Assembly: GCF_003337215.1 (NCBI RefSeq)
Contig: NZ_QPIG01000002.1
Coordinates: 372,001 to 436,000, forward strand
DNA length: 64,000 nt
Origin: Oceanihabitans sediminis
GTDB taxonomy: Bacteria; Bacteroidota; Bacteroidia; Flavobacteriales; Flavobacteriaceae
Direction: 5' to 3'
A program made the translations under genes and the position numbers. Of this stretch, positions 9,051 through 19,170 are shown piece after piece (positions within the stretch are counted from its first letter, which is position 1; each line of letters starts with the position of its first letter). The notes under the pieces were generated by a model that saw only the letters and a list, made by a program, of their open reading frames with translations, made no database searches and was not told where the DNA came from.

Positions 9051-10589
9051 CTAACCTAACCAACCTTCTCTATCTAAGCTTCTATATTGAATTGCCTCAC
9101 TTATATGAGATCCTTTTATATCTGCACTTCCTTCAAGATCTGCAATAGTTCTAGATACTTTTAAAATTCGATCATAGGCTCTTGCCGAAAGATTTAATCG
9201 GTCCATGGCTGTTTTTAATAAGGATTTTGAAGCTTCATCCAGTACACAGTATTTTCTTATCTGTTTGGTATTCATTTGGGCGTTATAATGTACTAGCTCA
9301 GACTCTGCAAATCTTTGTGTTTGAAACTCTCTAGCTTGTATGACGCGTTTTCTAATCTCTACAGAAGTTTCCCCTTTTCGTTCTTCTGAAAGTTTCTCAA
9401 AAGGAACCGGAGTTACTTCAATATGAATATCTATCCTATCTAATAAAGGCCCGGAAACCTTACTTAAATAACGCTGCATTTCTGCTGGCGAAGAGGTTAC
9501 CGGTGCATCAGGATCATTAAAATATCCTCCCGGACTCGGGTTCATACTCGCCACCAACATAAAGGAAGACGGATATGTAACCGTGAATTTTGCTCTTGAA
9601 ATAGTCACTTCTCTATCTTCTAATGGCTGACGCATTACTTCTAAAACTTCTCTTTTAAATTCAGGTAATTCATCTAAAAACAAAACACCATTATGCGATA
9701 AGGATATTTCTCCTGGTTGCGGATAACTACCGCCACCAACAAGCGCTACGTTGGAAATTGTGTGGTGAGGCGATCGAAATGGTCGCTGTGCCATAATTCC
9801 TGAATTGGCTTTTACTCTACCTGCAACCGAATGAATTTTTGTGGTTTCTAAAGCTTCTTGAATAGTCATTGGCGGCAAAATACTTGGCAATCTTTTAGCA
9901 AGCATCGTTTTTCCAGCACCTGGCGGGCCAATTAAAATAATATTATGTCCGCCCGCTGCAGCAATTTCCATACATCGTTTTATAGACTCTTGGCCTTTTA
10001 CATCTGAAAAATCAAACTCTGGAAAATTAAGGTTTTTATTAAATTCTTCTTCTACATTTATAATGGTCGGAATTAGCGCTTCGCCTTTATCAAAATAGTG
10101 TATAACTTCTTTAATATTTTCTACTCCATAAACATCTAATCCAGAAACTATTGCTGCTTCCTTTGCGTTTTCCTTTGGAAGAATAAAACCTTTAAAACCC
10201 TCTTCCTGTGCTTTAATTGCTATAGGCAAAACTCCTTTAATTGGTTGGAGTTTTCCGTCAAGAGATAATTCTCCCATAATAAGAAAATCCTCTAAATTTT
10301 CTGCTTGTATTTGTTTACTTGCAGCTAAAATTCCTATAGCAAGTGTTAAATCGTAAGCACTTCCCTCCTTTCTTAAATCTGCAGGAGACATATTAATAAT
10401 TATCTTTTTTCCTGGAATTTTATAGCCGTTATTCTGTAAAGCTGCTGCAATTCTGTAATTACTCTCTTTTATGGCGTTATCAGGTAAGCCAACAAGATGA
10501 TAACCAATGCCCGTATCTACATTAACCTCTACAGTTATAGTTGTTGCCTCTACGCCAAAGACGGCACTTCCAAATACTTTTTTAAGCAT
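9051..10589 (-). CDS. YifB/ComM family Mg-chelatase-like AAA+ ATPase
   Basis: A 512-aa AAA+ ATPase of the ComM/YifB family, whose ComM members promote branch migration during natural transformation. The start is placed at the ATG at 10589 (MLKKVFGSAVFGVEA), because this matches the family N-terminus; the upstream 23 codons are a hydrophobic, non-conserved extension. The N-terminal Lon-like (ChlI) domain has GLPDNAIKES and INMSPADLRKEGSAYDL. The ATPase core has ILIGPPGAGKTMLAKRLPSI, FLDELPEF and RDIDIHIEV-like sensor elements. The Mg-chelatase C-terminal domain has LSARAYDRILKVSRTIADLE. It is a single-gene unit. Confidence 0.94.
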   Translation of the reverse strand: MLKKVFGSAVFGVEATTITVEVNVDTGIGYHLVGLPDNAIKESNYRIAAALQNNGYKIPGKKIIINMSPADLRKEGSAYDLTLAIGILAASKQIQAENLEDFLIMGELSLDGKLQPIKGVLPIAIKAQEEGFKGFILPKENAKEAAIVSGLDVYGVENIKEVIHYFDKGEALIPTIINVEEEFNKNLNFPEFDFSDVKGQESIKRCMEIAAAGGHNIILIGPPGAGKTMLAKRLPSILPPMTIQEALETTKIHSVAGRVKANSGIMAQRPFRSPHHTISNVALVGGGSYPQPGEISLSHNGVLFLDELPEFKREVLEVMRQPLEDREVTISRAKFTVTYPSSFMLVASMNPSPGGYFNDPDAPVTSSPAEMQRYLSKVSGPLLDRIDIHIEVTPVPFEKLSEERKGETSVEIRKRVIQAREFQTQRFAESELVHYNAQMNTKQIRKYCVLDEASKSLLKTAMDRLNLSARAYDRILKVSRTIADLEGSADIKGSHISEAIQYRSLDREGWLG

Positions 10590-10706
10590 AATAGACTGAT
10601 TTACTTTATTGTAAGAAATTATTTTATTAAAAATAGAATAAAGAAACACAAAAAGCAAGTCTAAATATTTCCATGGAATTTCGTTTTAAACAAGGTTTTA
10701 GATTGG

Positions 10707-10714
10707 TATATTTG
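10707..10714 (+). promoter_or_regulatory. Putative -7 promoter box upstream of the flavin oxidoreductase gene
   Basis: TATATTTG matches TAnnTTTG exactly and lies 78 bp before the start codon, in the divergent gap with the ComM-like gene. No clear TTG -33 element was assigned. Confidence 0.5.
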
Positions 10715-10791
10715 TAGTTATTGAAATATAAAATCGCTTTTACTAAAAGCCTTTTCCATACTACTTCATAATTTAATTTGAAACAAATACC

Positions 10792-11769
10792 ATGAGTAAA
10801 CCATCCTTTATAAACGACTTAACATTACCTATAATCGCTGCACCAATGTTTTTAATATCTGGTCCGCAATTAGTGATTGAATGTTGTAAAAACGGTATCG
10901 TAGGAACTTTCCCTGCTTTAAACCAACGAACTAGTGAAGGTTTTGAAGAATGGCTAATAGAAATTAAAACAGCTCTTGCTGCTTTTGAAAAAGAAACGGG
11001 TAAAAAGGCTGCACCTTTTGGCGTAAACTTAATTGTACACCACACAAACCCTCGTTTAGAAGCAGATTTAAAACTCTGTATTAAACATGAAGTGCCTTTA
11101 ATAATTACTTCGCTTGGAGCTGTTTCAGAACTAGTAGAAGCTGTACATTCTTATGGTGGACTAGTTTTTCATGACATCATTAAAAAACGTCATGCGGAAA
11201 AAGCTGCTGAAGCTGGGGTTGACGGATTAATACTAGTTTCTGCCGGAGCTGGCGGACATGCAGGAACTATAAACCCAATGCCACTTATTGGTGAAATTAA
11301 AAGCTTCTTTAAGAAAACGATTTTGCTTGCCGGAACAATTAGTACAGGACGTGACGTTGCTTCAGCTTTACAAATGGGAGCCGACTTAGCGTATATGGGA
11401 ACTCGTTTTATTAATACAGAAGAAAGTAAAGCACCAAAAGAATATAGAGATATGATTATAGATGCTGGTGCTAGCGATATTGTTTATACTGCTGCTATTT
11501 CTGGTGTTGCTGCAAACTTCTTAGGTCCAAGTTTACAGGCGATGGGAATTACCGAAGAAATGCTTAAAAGAGAAAAGAAAGTAGATTTTGGGGAAGAGCT
11601 AACCGCACATAAAGACGAAGCTAAAGCTTGGGCTACTATTTGGTCTGCTGGCCAAGGTGTTACCAATATTAACAATGTTCCAAAGGTAGCAGAACTAGTT
11701 TCCGAACTTAAAAAAGACTTTAAAGCTGCTATTGAAGATCAATACAAATACTTGGAGATTTATAAGTAA
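10792..11769 (+). CDS. Nitronate monooxygenase-type FMN oxidoreductase
   Basis: A 325-aa TIM-barrel flavoprotein of the 2-nitropropane dioxygenase/nitronate monooxygenase superfamily. Visible signatures are LPIIAAPMFLISGPQLVIE at the N-terminus, PFGVNLIVHHTNPR and VDGLILVSAGAGGHAG (FMN-phosphate loop region), then LLAGTISTGRDVASALQMGADLAYMGTRF. The AGAGGHAG segment includes the histidine usually found in this family. The physiological substrate is not determined by these features. It converges with the YheT gene with a 1-bp gap and has its own promoter box. Confidence 0.88.
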   Translation: MSKPSFINDLTLPIIAAPMFLISGPQLVIECCKNGIVGTFPALNQRTSEGFEEWLIEIKTALAAFEKETGKKAAPFGVNLIVHHTNPRLEADLKLCIKHEVPLIITSLGAVSELVEAVHSYGGLVFHDIIKKRHAEKAAEAGVDGLILVSAGAGGHAGTINPMPLIGEIKSFFKKTILLAGTISTGRDVASALQMGADLAYMGTRFINTEESKAPKEYRDMIIDAGASDIVYTAAISGVAANFLGPSLQAMGITEEMLKREKKVDFGEELTAHKDEAKAWATIWSAGQGVTNINNVPKVAELVSELKKDFKAAIEDQYKYLEIYK

Positions 11770-11770
11770 A

Positions 11771-12733
11771 CTAACGGCTTTGCTGAATAAAATCTAAGGC
11801 GCGTTTTTCATTATAATAAAACTTTCCCTTATCTATAAATCCAACATGCCCACCGTGTTGTGGCATTTCTAAAAACAAATTTTCATTGTTTTTCGCTTCT
11901 TTAACAGGATAACAGTCTGCCGATAAAAAAGAATCGTTGAGAGCATTTATTAGCAGGGTTGGTGTCTTGATATTAGGAAGGTATTGCAAACTAGAGCTCT
12001 GTTCATAATAATCGTAAGCATCTTTAAATCCGTGGGCTTTAGAGGTGTACAGATTATCAAAATCGTAAAGGGTTTTAATAGCCTGAATATCAGATTCTTT
12101 TATTTCCCCTTGATACTTCTGAGATTTTAAAAGCAACTTAGATTTTAAATTATTTTTGAATTTGTCATGAAAAGCCTTGTTCTTTAACCTGTGTAATTCT
12201 TTTGCTGAACCTGCTAAATAACATGGCACAGAAACTGCAATCCCGTATTTTATCTGCTCCGGAATATCTGTGGTTTCCCCTAAATACTTTAAAGTAACAT
12301 TTCCACCTAAACTAAAACCTTTAAGATATATTTCAGTATAAGATTTTGTTTGTAAGATATGCTGAATCACCTCCTTTAAATCATCAGTATCACCAGAATG
12401 ATAGGAACGAAAGGTTAAATTATCCTCTCCGCTACAACCTCTAAAATTCATAGAAACAGCATCAATACCATTTTGATTAAAATACTTAGCTGTTCCTGTT
12501 ATATAATGGCGTTGTGCATTACCTTCTAAACCATGTAAAATAATAATCAGTTTTTTTGATTTTTCTTCGGAATAACTCCAATCTAGATCTAAAAAATCTC
12601 CGTCTGATAAGGTAATTCTCTCTCTTTTTTGATCTAATCCTGAAACTTTCCTAATTAAACCAGAGTAAACGGTTGTTACAAAACCATTTCTAAAAAAATA
12701 TGGTGCTTTATAAGTAGATTGTATAACCGGCAT
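11771..12733 (-). CDS. YheT-family alpha/beta hydrolase
   Basis: A 320-aa predicted serine hydrolase of the YheT/EMB8 family. The oxyanion-side motif IILHGLEGNAQRHYITG is followed by MNFRGCSGEDN, the nucleophile elbow LKGFSLGGNVTLKYLGE and a terminal catalytic-histidine region PQHGGHVGFIDKG; the acid is probably in NALNDSFLS. The natural substrate is unknown. It lies 8 bp downstream of the adenine deaminase gene on the same strand, so the two are probably co-transcribed. Confidence 0.9.
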   Translation of the reverse strand: MPVIQSTYKAPYFFRNGFVTTVYSGLIRKVSGLDQKRERITLSDGDFLDLDWSYSEEKSKKLIIILHGLEGNAQRHYITGTAKYFNQNGIDAVSMNFRGCSGEDNLTFRSYHSGDTDDLKEVIQHILQTKSYTEIYLKGFSLGGNVTLKYLGETTDIPEQIKYGIAVSVPCYLAGSAKELHRLKNKAFHDKFKNNLKSKLLLKSQKYQGEIKESDIQAIKTLYDFDNLYTSKAHGFKDAYDYYEQSSSLQYLPNIKTPTLLINALNDSFLSADCYPVKEAKNNENLFLEMPQHGGHVGFIDKGKFYYNEKRALDFIQQSR

Positions 12734-12741
12734 AATTTTAA

Positions 12742-14364
12742 TTATATTTTTTCTAAAGAAGTAAATTGAAAAGTATTCCCGTCAAACAAGCCTTTATCAC
12801 TTAGTTTAAGCGAAGGAATAACCAACAAGGCCATAAAGGACAAAGTCATATAAGGAGCGTGTAAGGCGCTTCCTAATTGCTTTGCCATCGTATCTAAAGT
12901 AGCATAAGCTTTTCCTATGGTTTCACCGTCTTGATCACTCATAATTCCTGCTACAGGAAGTGGAACAATCTTTTCTTCAGAATTAGAAACTGCACAAATA
13001 CCTCCTTTGTTTTCTATGATTAGATTTACTGCTTTGCAAATAGCTTCATCAGAAACGCCAACAGCGATAATATTATGTGAATCATGACCAACAGAACTCG
13101 CTATTGCCCCTTCTTTTAATCCGAAGTTTTTAATGAATGCTACAGCCGGTTTATCATTATTATACCGATTAACAACGGTCATTTTTAACACATCGTTTTC
13201 TATATTAGAAACCAAGTTTCCGTTTTCAATAGTAGCTTCTTCTACCAGTTCGTTAGTTACCAACTGACCTTCTAAAGCTTCGATAACTCGAATTTTTTCT
13301 GCAGAAGAATCTATTCTAAAATCAGTTACTTCCTTCTTTTCTGTATGGAAATTGTTTAGGTTTTCGAATATAACATCTTTAATATGTACTTTTCCGAAGT
13401 CATAAACCAATTCTCCATCCACATAGGTTTGAAGTGTTTTAAAATCTTTTAAATCTTCAACTACAATACAATCTGCCGCATCTCCAATTTGCAATAAACC
13501 TACATCTAAATTATAATGTTTTACTGGATTAATACAAGCTGCCTGTAGTACTTTAAAAACATCTATATCTTTTGCTACAGCTCTTGCGCAAAGTTTGTTT
13601 ATATGATCAATAATTAAATCGTCTGGATGCTTATCATCACTACAAAACATCATATTTTCAAAATGTTCAGGAAGCAAATCGATTAGAGCTTCAAAGTTTT
13701 TTGCAGCAGATCCTTCACGAATCAAAATCTTCATACCTTTTTGAAGTTTTTCTAATGCCTCCTCATAGGTAAAACACTCATGATCTGTAGAAATTCCTGC
13801 GGCTATATATTTGCTTATATCTTCGCCTCTAACTCCCGGAGCATGCCCATCTACTGGTTTGTTGTTTGCTTTGGCATGTGCTATTTTCTTAAGAACTTCT
13901 TCATCATCAAATAAAACGCCAGGATAATTCATCATTTCGGCTAGATACTTGATATCTGGATTTTCCATAAGTAATTTTATTCCTTCCGAATCTATTACAG
14001 CACCAGCAGATTCAAAGCTTGTAGCTGGAACACAACTAGGTGCTCCAAAATGAAACTTAAAAGGAACTTGCTTTCCGTTTTCAATCATAAACTCTACTCC
14101 TGCTACTCCTAACACATTTGCAATTTCATGCGGATCGCTAACTGTTGCAACAGAACCATGTTGCACGGCTAGTTTGGCAAATTCACTTGGCACCAACATT
14201 GAACTTTCAATATGAATATGAGCATCTACAAAACCAGGAAGAATAAAGTGATTATTGGAATTGTCTTTTTCTACTACAGAAGTTATTTTACCATCTTCGA
14301 TATGCACTTCTCCCTTAAAAATTCTACTATTAGGTATATCTACTATATTTCCTTGTATTTTCAT
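12742..14364 (-). CDS. ade: Adenine deaminase
   Basis: Purine-salvage amidohydrolase converting adenine to hypoxanthine and ammonia; 540 aa, normal length. Visible features are the metal-binding [29 protein letters not shown], the HAPGVRG histidine, [13 protein letters not shown], and the C-terminal [12 protein letters not shown] and [11 protein letters not shown] typical of bacterial Ade. A hairpin terminator from dsbD lies just upstream, so ade has its own promoter. The YheT hydrolase gene follows in the same unit. Confidence 0.96.
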   Translation of the reverse strand: MKIQGNIVDIPNSRIFKGEVHIEDGKITSVVEKDNSNNHFILPGFVDAHIHIESSMLVPSEFAKLAVQHGSVATVSDPHEIANVLGVAGVEFMIENGKQVPFKFHFGAPSCVPATSFESAGAVIDSEGIKLLMENPDIKYLAEMMNYPGVLFDDEEVLKKIAHAKANNKPVDGHAPGVRGEDISKYIAAGISTDHECFTYEEALEKLQKGMKILIREGSAAKNFEALIDLLPEHFENMMFCSDDKHPDDLIIDHINKLCARAVAKDIDVFKVLQAACINPVKHYNLDVGLLQIGDAADCIVVEDLKDFKTLQTYVDGELVYDFGKVHIKDVIFENLNNFHTEKKEVTDFRIDSSAEKIRVIEALEGQLVTNELVEEATIENGNLVSNIENDVLKMTVVNRYNNDKPAVAFIKNFGLKEGAIASSVGHDSHNIIAVGVSDEAICKAVNLIIENKGGICAVSNSEEKIVPLPVAGIMSDQDGETIGKAYATLDTMAKQLGSALHAPYMTLSFMALLVIPSLKLSDKGLFDGNTFQFTSLEKI

Positions 14365-14400
14365 GACTCTTTACTGTGTTTTATAAAAACGAATATAAAT

Positions 14401-14430
14401 AAAAAACCTTCCGATATTGGAAGGCTTTTT
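14401..14430 (-). terminator. Terminator after dsbD
   Basis: Inverted repeat CCTTCC-N6-GGAAGG (14407-14424). On the minus strand it is followed by a T-run, placing it 20 bp after the dsbD stop codon. Confidence 0.85.
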
Positions 14431-14444
14431 ATCATTTTACGAAT

Positions 14445-16406
14445 TTACTTTTTATAATTTTCAACTCCTTTTACTAACCAATTATAATAAGTATCGGCAT
14501 TTGGCGTATTACCTATTGGGTGATTTAGTAACTCCATGTCATGGTTTAATAATACATAATATGGTTGGGAGTTATTTTGGAAGTTAAGGGTTTGTAAAGT
14601 TGCCCACTTATCTCCTATTGTTTTAATATTTTTAACGCTTCCGTTTTGTTTTAAGAACTGGAATTGTTCATTCTCCTCCAACTCTTTTCTGTCGTCTACA
14701 TATAAAGAAATAATGATGTATTCTTCACTTAAGACTTGATAAATATTGTCTTTACTCCAAACTTGCTCTTCCATTTTTCTACAGTTTACACAAGCCCAAC
14801 CTGTAAAATCTAACATGATAGGTTTGTTTTCTGCTTTAGCAACAGCAACTCCTTCTTCTAAATCTTTGTAGCAATCTAATCCTAATGGACAATCTGAATC
14901 TTGTTCGTAAACACTATAAAACATTGGTGGTGGGAAACCACTTAATAATTTCAAGTTTGCATGTTCTGTATTTGATAATCCTGGAATTAAGTAAATAACG
15001 AATGCTCCAACTAAAACAGCGAAAGAGATTCTTCCGAAGCTTAATTTCTTAATTGGACTATCATGTGGGAATTTAATTTTTCCTAATAAGTATAATAATA
15101 ATCCGATTCCTAAAACAATCCAGATTCCAATAAATACTTCACGCTTTAATAATCCCCAGTGCTTTACTAAGTCCGCATTAGATAAGAATTTGAAAGCCAT
15201 TGCCAGCTCTAAGAAACCTAAAACTACTTTGGTTGTATTTAACCATCCACCAGATTTTGGTAAGGCATTTAACCATTTTGGGAACATAGCGAATAAGGTA
15301 AACGGTAATGCTAGCGCTAATCCGAAACCAGACATTCCTAGCGTTAGTTGCATTGCTCCACCATCACTTGTAAGTGATCCTGCTAGTAAAGACCCTAAAA
15401 TTGGACCTGTACATGAAAAGGATACAATAGCAAGTGTTAAGGCCATAAAGAAAATACCGATGATACCTCCTACGTTTGAAGCAGAATCCATTTTATTTCC
15501 CCAAGATGCCGGTAAGGTTATTTCGTAATATCCAAAGAATGAAAATGCGAAAAACGCTAATATGACAAAGAAAATAATATTCAACCAAACGTTTGTAGAT
15601 ATCGTATTTAATATCTCTGGGTTAAGCGAATCTAAGAAATGGAAAGGTAAACTTAAAAGCACATAAATCACTAATATAAACACCCCGTACATCATTGCAT
15701 TTGCAAGACCTTTTTGGGAGTTACTAGCACTCTTTGTAAAGAATGAAACGGTTAATGGAATCATAGGGAATACACAAGGCGTAAGCAATGCGATTAATCC
15801 TCCTAGGAATCCAAGAATAAATATTCCTAAATTAGATTTTTCTTTATACTCTTCTTTTTCATAATTATCCCATCCTGTTACATTTAACTGTAATTTCTCT
15901 GACAACTCTTTACTTCTCTCATCCACATTAGCAACGGGCGCAGTAACTTCAGAGCCATCTAAGCTGAAGTTTACTATTTCGCTTTCAAAAATACATCTTG
16001 CATCATCACAAGCTTGGTAGTATATTTCACTAGTAATTGTAGTTACTTCTGGATTTAAAAGTTCTATTTTTTGTGTAAAAGTTGCTTCGTTATCAAAAAA
16101 GGTTAAATCCATTTGAAACACCTTATCAAACTCGGTAATGCTCTCACTTTCTAAAACTTTACCTACACGTCTATAGTCGGTTGTCTGTGCAATAGAATCG
16201 AATAAGAATTCTGTTGGAAGTGCTCCACCTTCTGGTAAAACCTGAGAATATAAATGCCAATGATCTTCAATATCTGCCTTAAAAACAAGGTTATATTCCT
16301 TATCAGAAATTTTCTCTACTTCTGTTGTCCATTTTACGGGTTGAATCTGGGAAAAGGATTGACTAAATGAAAAAACGGTGAGTAGTACTAGTAAAAAGTG
16401 TTTCAT
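14445..16406 (-). CDS. dsbD: Thiol:disulfide interchange protein DsbD
   Basis: Inner-membrane reductase that passes electrons from cytoplasmic thioredoxin to periplasmic proteins; 653 aa. It has a signal peptide (MKHFLLVLLTVFSFSQSFSQ). The N-terminal alpha domain has a cysteine pair (YYQACDDARCIFE). The transmembrane beta domain of about eight helices has the conserved LLTPCVFPMIPLTV and SCTGPILGSLL cysteines. The C-terminal thioredoxin-like gamma domain has FTGWACVNCRKMEEQVW. All six expected redox cysteines are present. Its start overlaps the tilS stop by four bases (16403-16406), so the pair is translationally coupled. Confidence 0.95.
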   Translation of the reverse strand: MKHFLLVLLTVFSFSQSFSQIQPVKWTTEVEKISDKEYNLVFKADIEDHWHLYSQVLPEGGALPTEFLFDSIAQTTDYRRVGKVLESESITEFDKVFQMDLTFFDNEATFTQKIELLNPEVTTITSEIYYQACDDARCIFESEIVNFSLDGSEVTAPVANVDERSKELSEKLQLNVTGWDNYEKEEYKEKSNLGIFILGFLGGLIALLTPCVFPMIPLTVSFFTKSASNSQKGLANAMMYGVFILVIYVLLSLPFHFLDSLNPEILNTISTNVWLNIIFFVILAFFAFSFFGYYEITLPASWGNKMDSASNVGGIIGIFFMALTLAIVSFSCTGPILGSLLAGSLTSDGGAMQLTLGMSGFGLALALPFTLFAMFPKWLNALPKSGGWLNTTKVVLGFLELAMAFKFLSNADLVKHWGLLKREVFIGIWIVLGIGLLLYLLGKIKFPHDSPIKKLSFGRISFAVLVGAFVIYLIPGLSNTEHANLKLLSGFPPPMFYSVYEQDSDCPLGLDCYKDLEEGVAVAKAENKPIMLDFTGWACVNCRKMEEQVWSKDNIYQVLSEEYIIISLYVDDRKELEENEQFQFLKQNGSVKNIKTIGDKWATLQTLNFQNNSQPYYVLLNHDMELLNHPIGNTPNADTYYNWLVKGVENYKK

Positions 16407-17716
16407 TTTTGAAATGTAATTTTTAATATGCTATTAGTTTTATCTGTGACTTTATAACGATTGTCACCACGTTTATTTATTATCCAAATTATATTTTCTT
16501 CAGAACACAACACTAAAGCTTTTTCTTTTTCTAAAAGTGAGTATTTCTCATCTTTAAAAAATTTGCTTAGCTTTTTCTTTCCTTGCATCCCAAAAGGGTA
16601 AAAATAGTCCCCTTTTTTACAATGTCTAATAGTTAAAGGGTATTTTAACAAATCTTTATCAACAAAAATACAATTAGGGCTTGTTTCTGTTATAGTTTCT
16701 ACCTCCTCAAAAAGCAAATCACCTAAGGTTGTTTCTGTTTTTTTAGTATTTTCTGAAACTTGTATTGTGTTGGTATTTTCTTCGGAAGAAATCCTGGTTA
16801 GCAAGAGATACTCTCTATCTTTCAACAATCTAAATTCCTTAGAAAATACTTGCTTTCCAGATTGTGCTTCTAATAAATCATAAACATCCTTCCATTGGGT
16901 AAAACCAAAATCCTTCAACAATTCATATAAATATGCTTTGGTATTGGATAACTGTTGAAGCTTTGCAATATGAAATTTGATGAGATCTCCTTCTTCCGAA
17001 ACTACTTCATTCTGTACTTTTGAAACAGCATCGACAATTAAAGATTTAGAATCTTGTAAATGATTTATGGTTTTTTCAAAATTTGAAAGTAACTCCGTAT
17101 TAACTTCTTTTAACTTCGGAATAACCTCATGACGTAGTTTGTTTCTTAAATATTTGGTTGAAGCATTTGTTGCATCTTCTCTCCATGCAATATTATTTGC
17201 CTTTGCGTAAGTTTCTAGTGCTTCTCTAGAAAAACTCAACAATGGTCTAACCAGTTTTTTATTGACTTGTGGAATTCCCGTAAGTCCTTCTAAACCGGTT
17301 CCTCTTGTTAGGTTAATTAAAAAAGTTTCTAGGTTATCATCTGCGTGATGAGCAGTTAGGATATAATCGAATTTCAGTTGTTCGCTTAATTCTTCAAACC
17401 AGTCATAACGCAACTCCCTAGCTGCCATTTGCGTAGAAAGCTTGTGTGTTTTGGCATAGGCTTCGGTATCAAAATTCTGTACAAAGACCTCTACATATAG
17501 ATCTTCTGCTAAATGCATGACAAAATCCTCATCTGCATTACTAGCTTCATTTCTTAAATTAAAATTACAATGTGCTAGTGAGAAATGCAGTTTTGCTTGC
17601 TTAGATAAATGCGTTAAAACCACCGAATCTAATCCGCCTGAAATAGCGATAAGAAGTTTTCCTTCTTTTAAAAAAGGCAGGTTTTCGTTTATATGGTTTT
17701 TAAAGGCTTTTAACAC
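16403..17716 (-). CDS. tilS: tRNA(Ile)-lysidine synthetase
   Basis: Essential ATP-dependent enzyme that modifies C34 of tRNA-Ile(CAU) to lysidine; 437 aa. The PP-loop motif LIAISGGLDSVVLTHL lies near residue 22, with SLAHCNFNLRNEASNADEDF and ILTAHHADDNLETFLINLTRG in the catalytic N-terminal domain. The C-terminal region carries the substrate-binding TilS_C domain (TIRHCKKGDYFYPFGMQGKKKLSKFF). It is the first gene of a tilS-dsbD unit. Confidence 0.95.
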   Translation of the reverse strand: MLKAFKNHINENLPFLKEGKLLIAISGGLDSVVLTHLSKQAKLHFSLAHCNFNLRNEASNADEDFVMHLAEDLYVEVFVQNFDTEAYAKTHKLSTQMAARELRYDWFEELSEQLKFDYILTAHHADDNLETFLINLTRGTGLEGLTGIPQVNKKLVRPLLSFSREALETYAKANNIAWREDATNASTKYLRNKLRHEVIPKLKEVNTELLSNFEKTINHLQDSKSLIVDAVSKVQNEVVSEEGDLIKFHIAKLQQLSNTKAYLYELLKDFGFTQWKDVYDLLEAQSGKQVFSKEFRLLKDREYLLLTRISSEENTNTIQVSENTKKTETTLGDLLFEEVETITETSPNCIFVDKDLLKYPLTIRHCKKGDYFYPFGMQGKKKLSKFFKDEKYSLLEKEKALVLCSEENIIWIINKRGDNRYKVTDKTNSILKITFQK

Positions 17717-17788
17717 AGCGTAAATTTAGCATTATTTTACTTCTAGCATCGTGGAATATAAAGGAATTTTAATATCGTAAATGGGCGT

Positions 17789-19090
17789 TTAATTTTCTAA
17801 TACTTCACGCATCGCTCTTGCCTTAACCAAGCACTCTTCATACTCGTTAATTGGGTTGCTTTTAGCTGTGATGGCTCCACCTACAGAATAGGAAACATAT
17901 TTATTTGTTTCGTTGTATAAAATGCTTCTAATGACTACATTGAAATCGAAGTTGCCTTTTGGACTGAAGTAGCCAACAGCCCCAGAATAGAGTCCTCGTT
18001 TGGTTTCCTCAACATCTTCTATAATATTCATAGCCGAAACTTTTGGCGCCCCGGTCATGCTCCCCATAGGAAAGGTTGTCTGAATGACATCTACCGGGTG
18101 AATATCTTTTTCAACTTTAGAAACTACGGTAGAAATCATTTGATGCACCTGATTAAAAGTGTAAATCTTACAAAGTTCTTTCACTTTTACACTTCCTTTT
18201 GTTGCCGTTTTAGACAAATCATTTCTAACCAAATCAACAATCATGATATTTTCACTTCGCTCTTTATCATCATGCTTTAATTCATATTTTAAAGCCTGAT
18301 CTTCATGATGGTTTTTACTGCGTTTTGCAGTTCCTTTTATAGGCTGCGAAATAATTTTATTTCCTTTTTTCTTGATATATCGTTCTGGCGAAGCAGATAA
18401 CAAGTACTTATCGTTGATTTTTAAAAAAGCAGCAAAAGGAGCTTGAGAAATGGCGTTTAACTTATTAAAGGTTTCTAAAGGATGAATAGTAGTTTCCTCC
18501 GCATAAAACTCCTGACAAATATTAGCTTCGTAAATATCCCCTCTTTGGATATGAGCAAGAACTTTGTCTAACTTTTTAAAATATTCTTCTTTATGAATTC
18601 GAAGTTTAATATTTACTTCGTTTTTCTTATTTAATGTTTCGTTTTTAGAAACAAGTATTGCGTTCAAATCTACTTCCCATTCGTCATCAACAGCATGTAG
18701 GTATTTTATCTTAACCGTATTTCCTTTGAAAAAGAAGATTTTTTTAGGCTGAAAAAAACATAAATCAGGAAAACCCAATCCGTCCAAGTTTTTAGAGCTT
18801 AGCTCTTCTACATCGTTCTTTAAATCATAAGTCAAATAGCCAAAAATCCAATCGTTTGTAGATTTTTGATATTCTTTTAGCTTCTTAAAACCATCTATAT
18901 AATCGGTTTGAATGCTTGTAAAGGCATCAACAGCCAAAATAGCATCATAGCTAGAATATTTTTGTTTTTTCGGAAAGTTTTGAACATTAGAGTCTAACCA
19001 AACAACTTCAGAAAATTGCTGACTCCAAGCCAGTAGCTGACTTTTAAAAGCTTCAATAGATTTGGGCGTATATGTAGTTGTTGTTCTCAA
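17789..19090 (-). CDS. pabB: Chorismate-binding enzyme, aminodeoxychorismate synthase component I-like
   Basis: A 433-aa member of the anthranilate synthase component I/PabB family. The C-terminal chorismate-binding domain has RGDIYEANICQEF, SASPERYIKKKGNKIISQPIKGT, the ENIMIVDLVRNDLS helix, TFPMGSMTGAPKVSAMNIIE and GAVGYFSPKGNFDFNVVIRS. The PIKGT sequence, and the lack of a neighbouring trp operon, favour PabB (4-amino-4-deoxychorismate for folate) over TrpE, but the choice is not proven. No pabA or pabC is adjacent. It is a single-gene unit next to tilS. Confidence 0.87.
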   Translation of the reverse strand: MRTTTTYTPKSIEAFKSQLLAWSQQFSEVVWLDSNVQNFPKKQKYSSYDAILAVDAFTSIQTDYIDGFKKLKEYQKSTNDWIFGYLTYDLKNDVEELSSKNLDGLGFPDLCFFQPKKIFFFKGNTVKIKYLHAVDDEWEVDLNAILVSKNETLNKKNEVNIKLRIHKEEYFKKLDKVLAHIQRGDIYEANICQEFYAEETTIHPLETFNKLNAISQAPFAAFLKINDKYLLSASPERYIKKKGNKIISQPIKGTAKRSKNHHEDQALKYELKHDDKERSENIMIVDLVRNDLSKTATKGSVKVKELCKIYTFNQVHQMISTVVSKVEKDIHPVDVIQTTFPMGSMTGAPKVSAMNIIEDVEETKRGLYSGAVGYFSPKGNFDFNVVIRSILYNETNKYVSYSVGGAITAKSNPINEYEECLVKARAMREVLEN

Positions 19091-19170
19091 GGAAAAAAAA
19101 TTACGCGTAAAGTTAAGGAGAATACTTAAAAAACAATATCTTTTCGGTACTAGATTAAATTCTTTCTTAA

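Noticed and set aside
15190-15528. A 112-codon plus-strand frame inside dsbD
   Set aside because: It is the antisense of conserved DsbD membrane helices and has no start context or protein features of its own.
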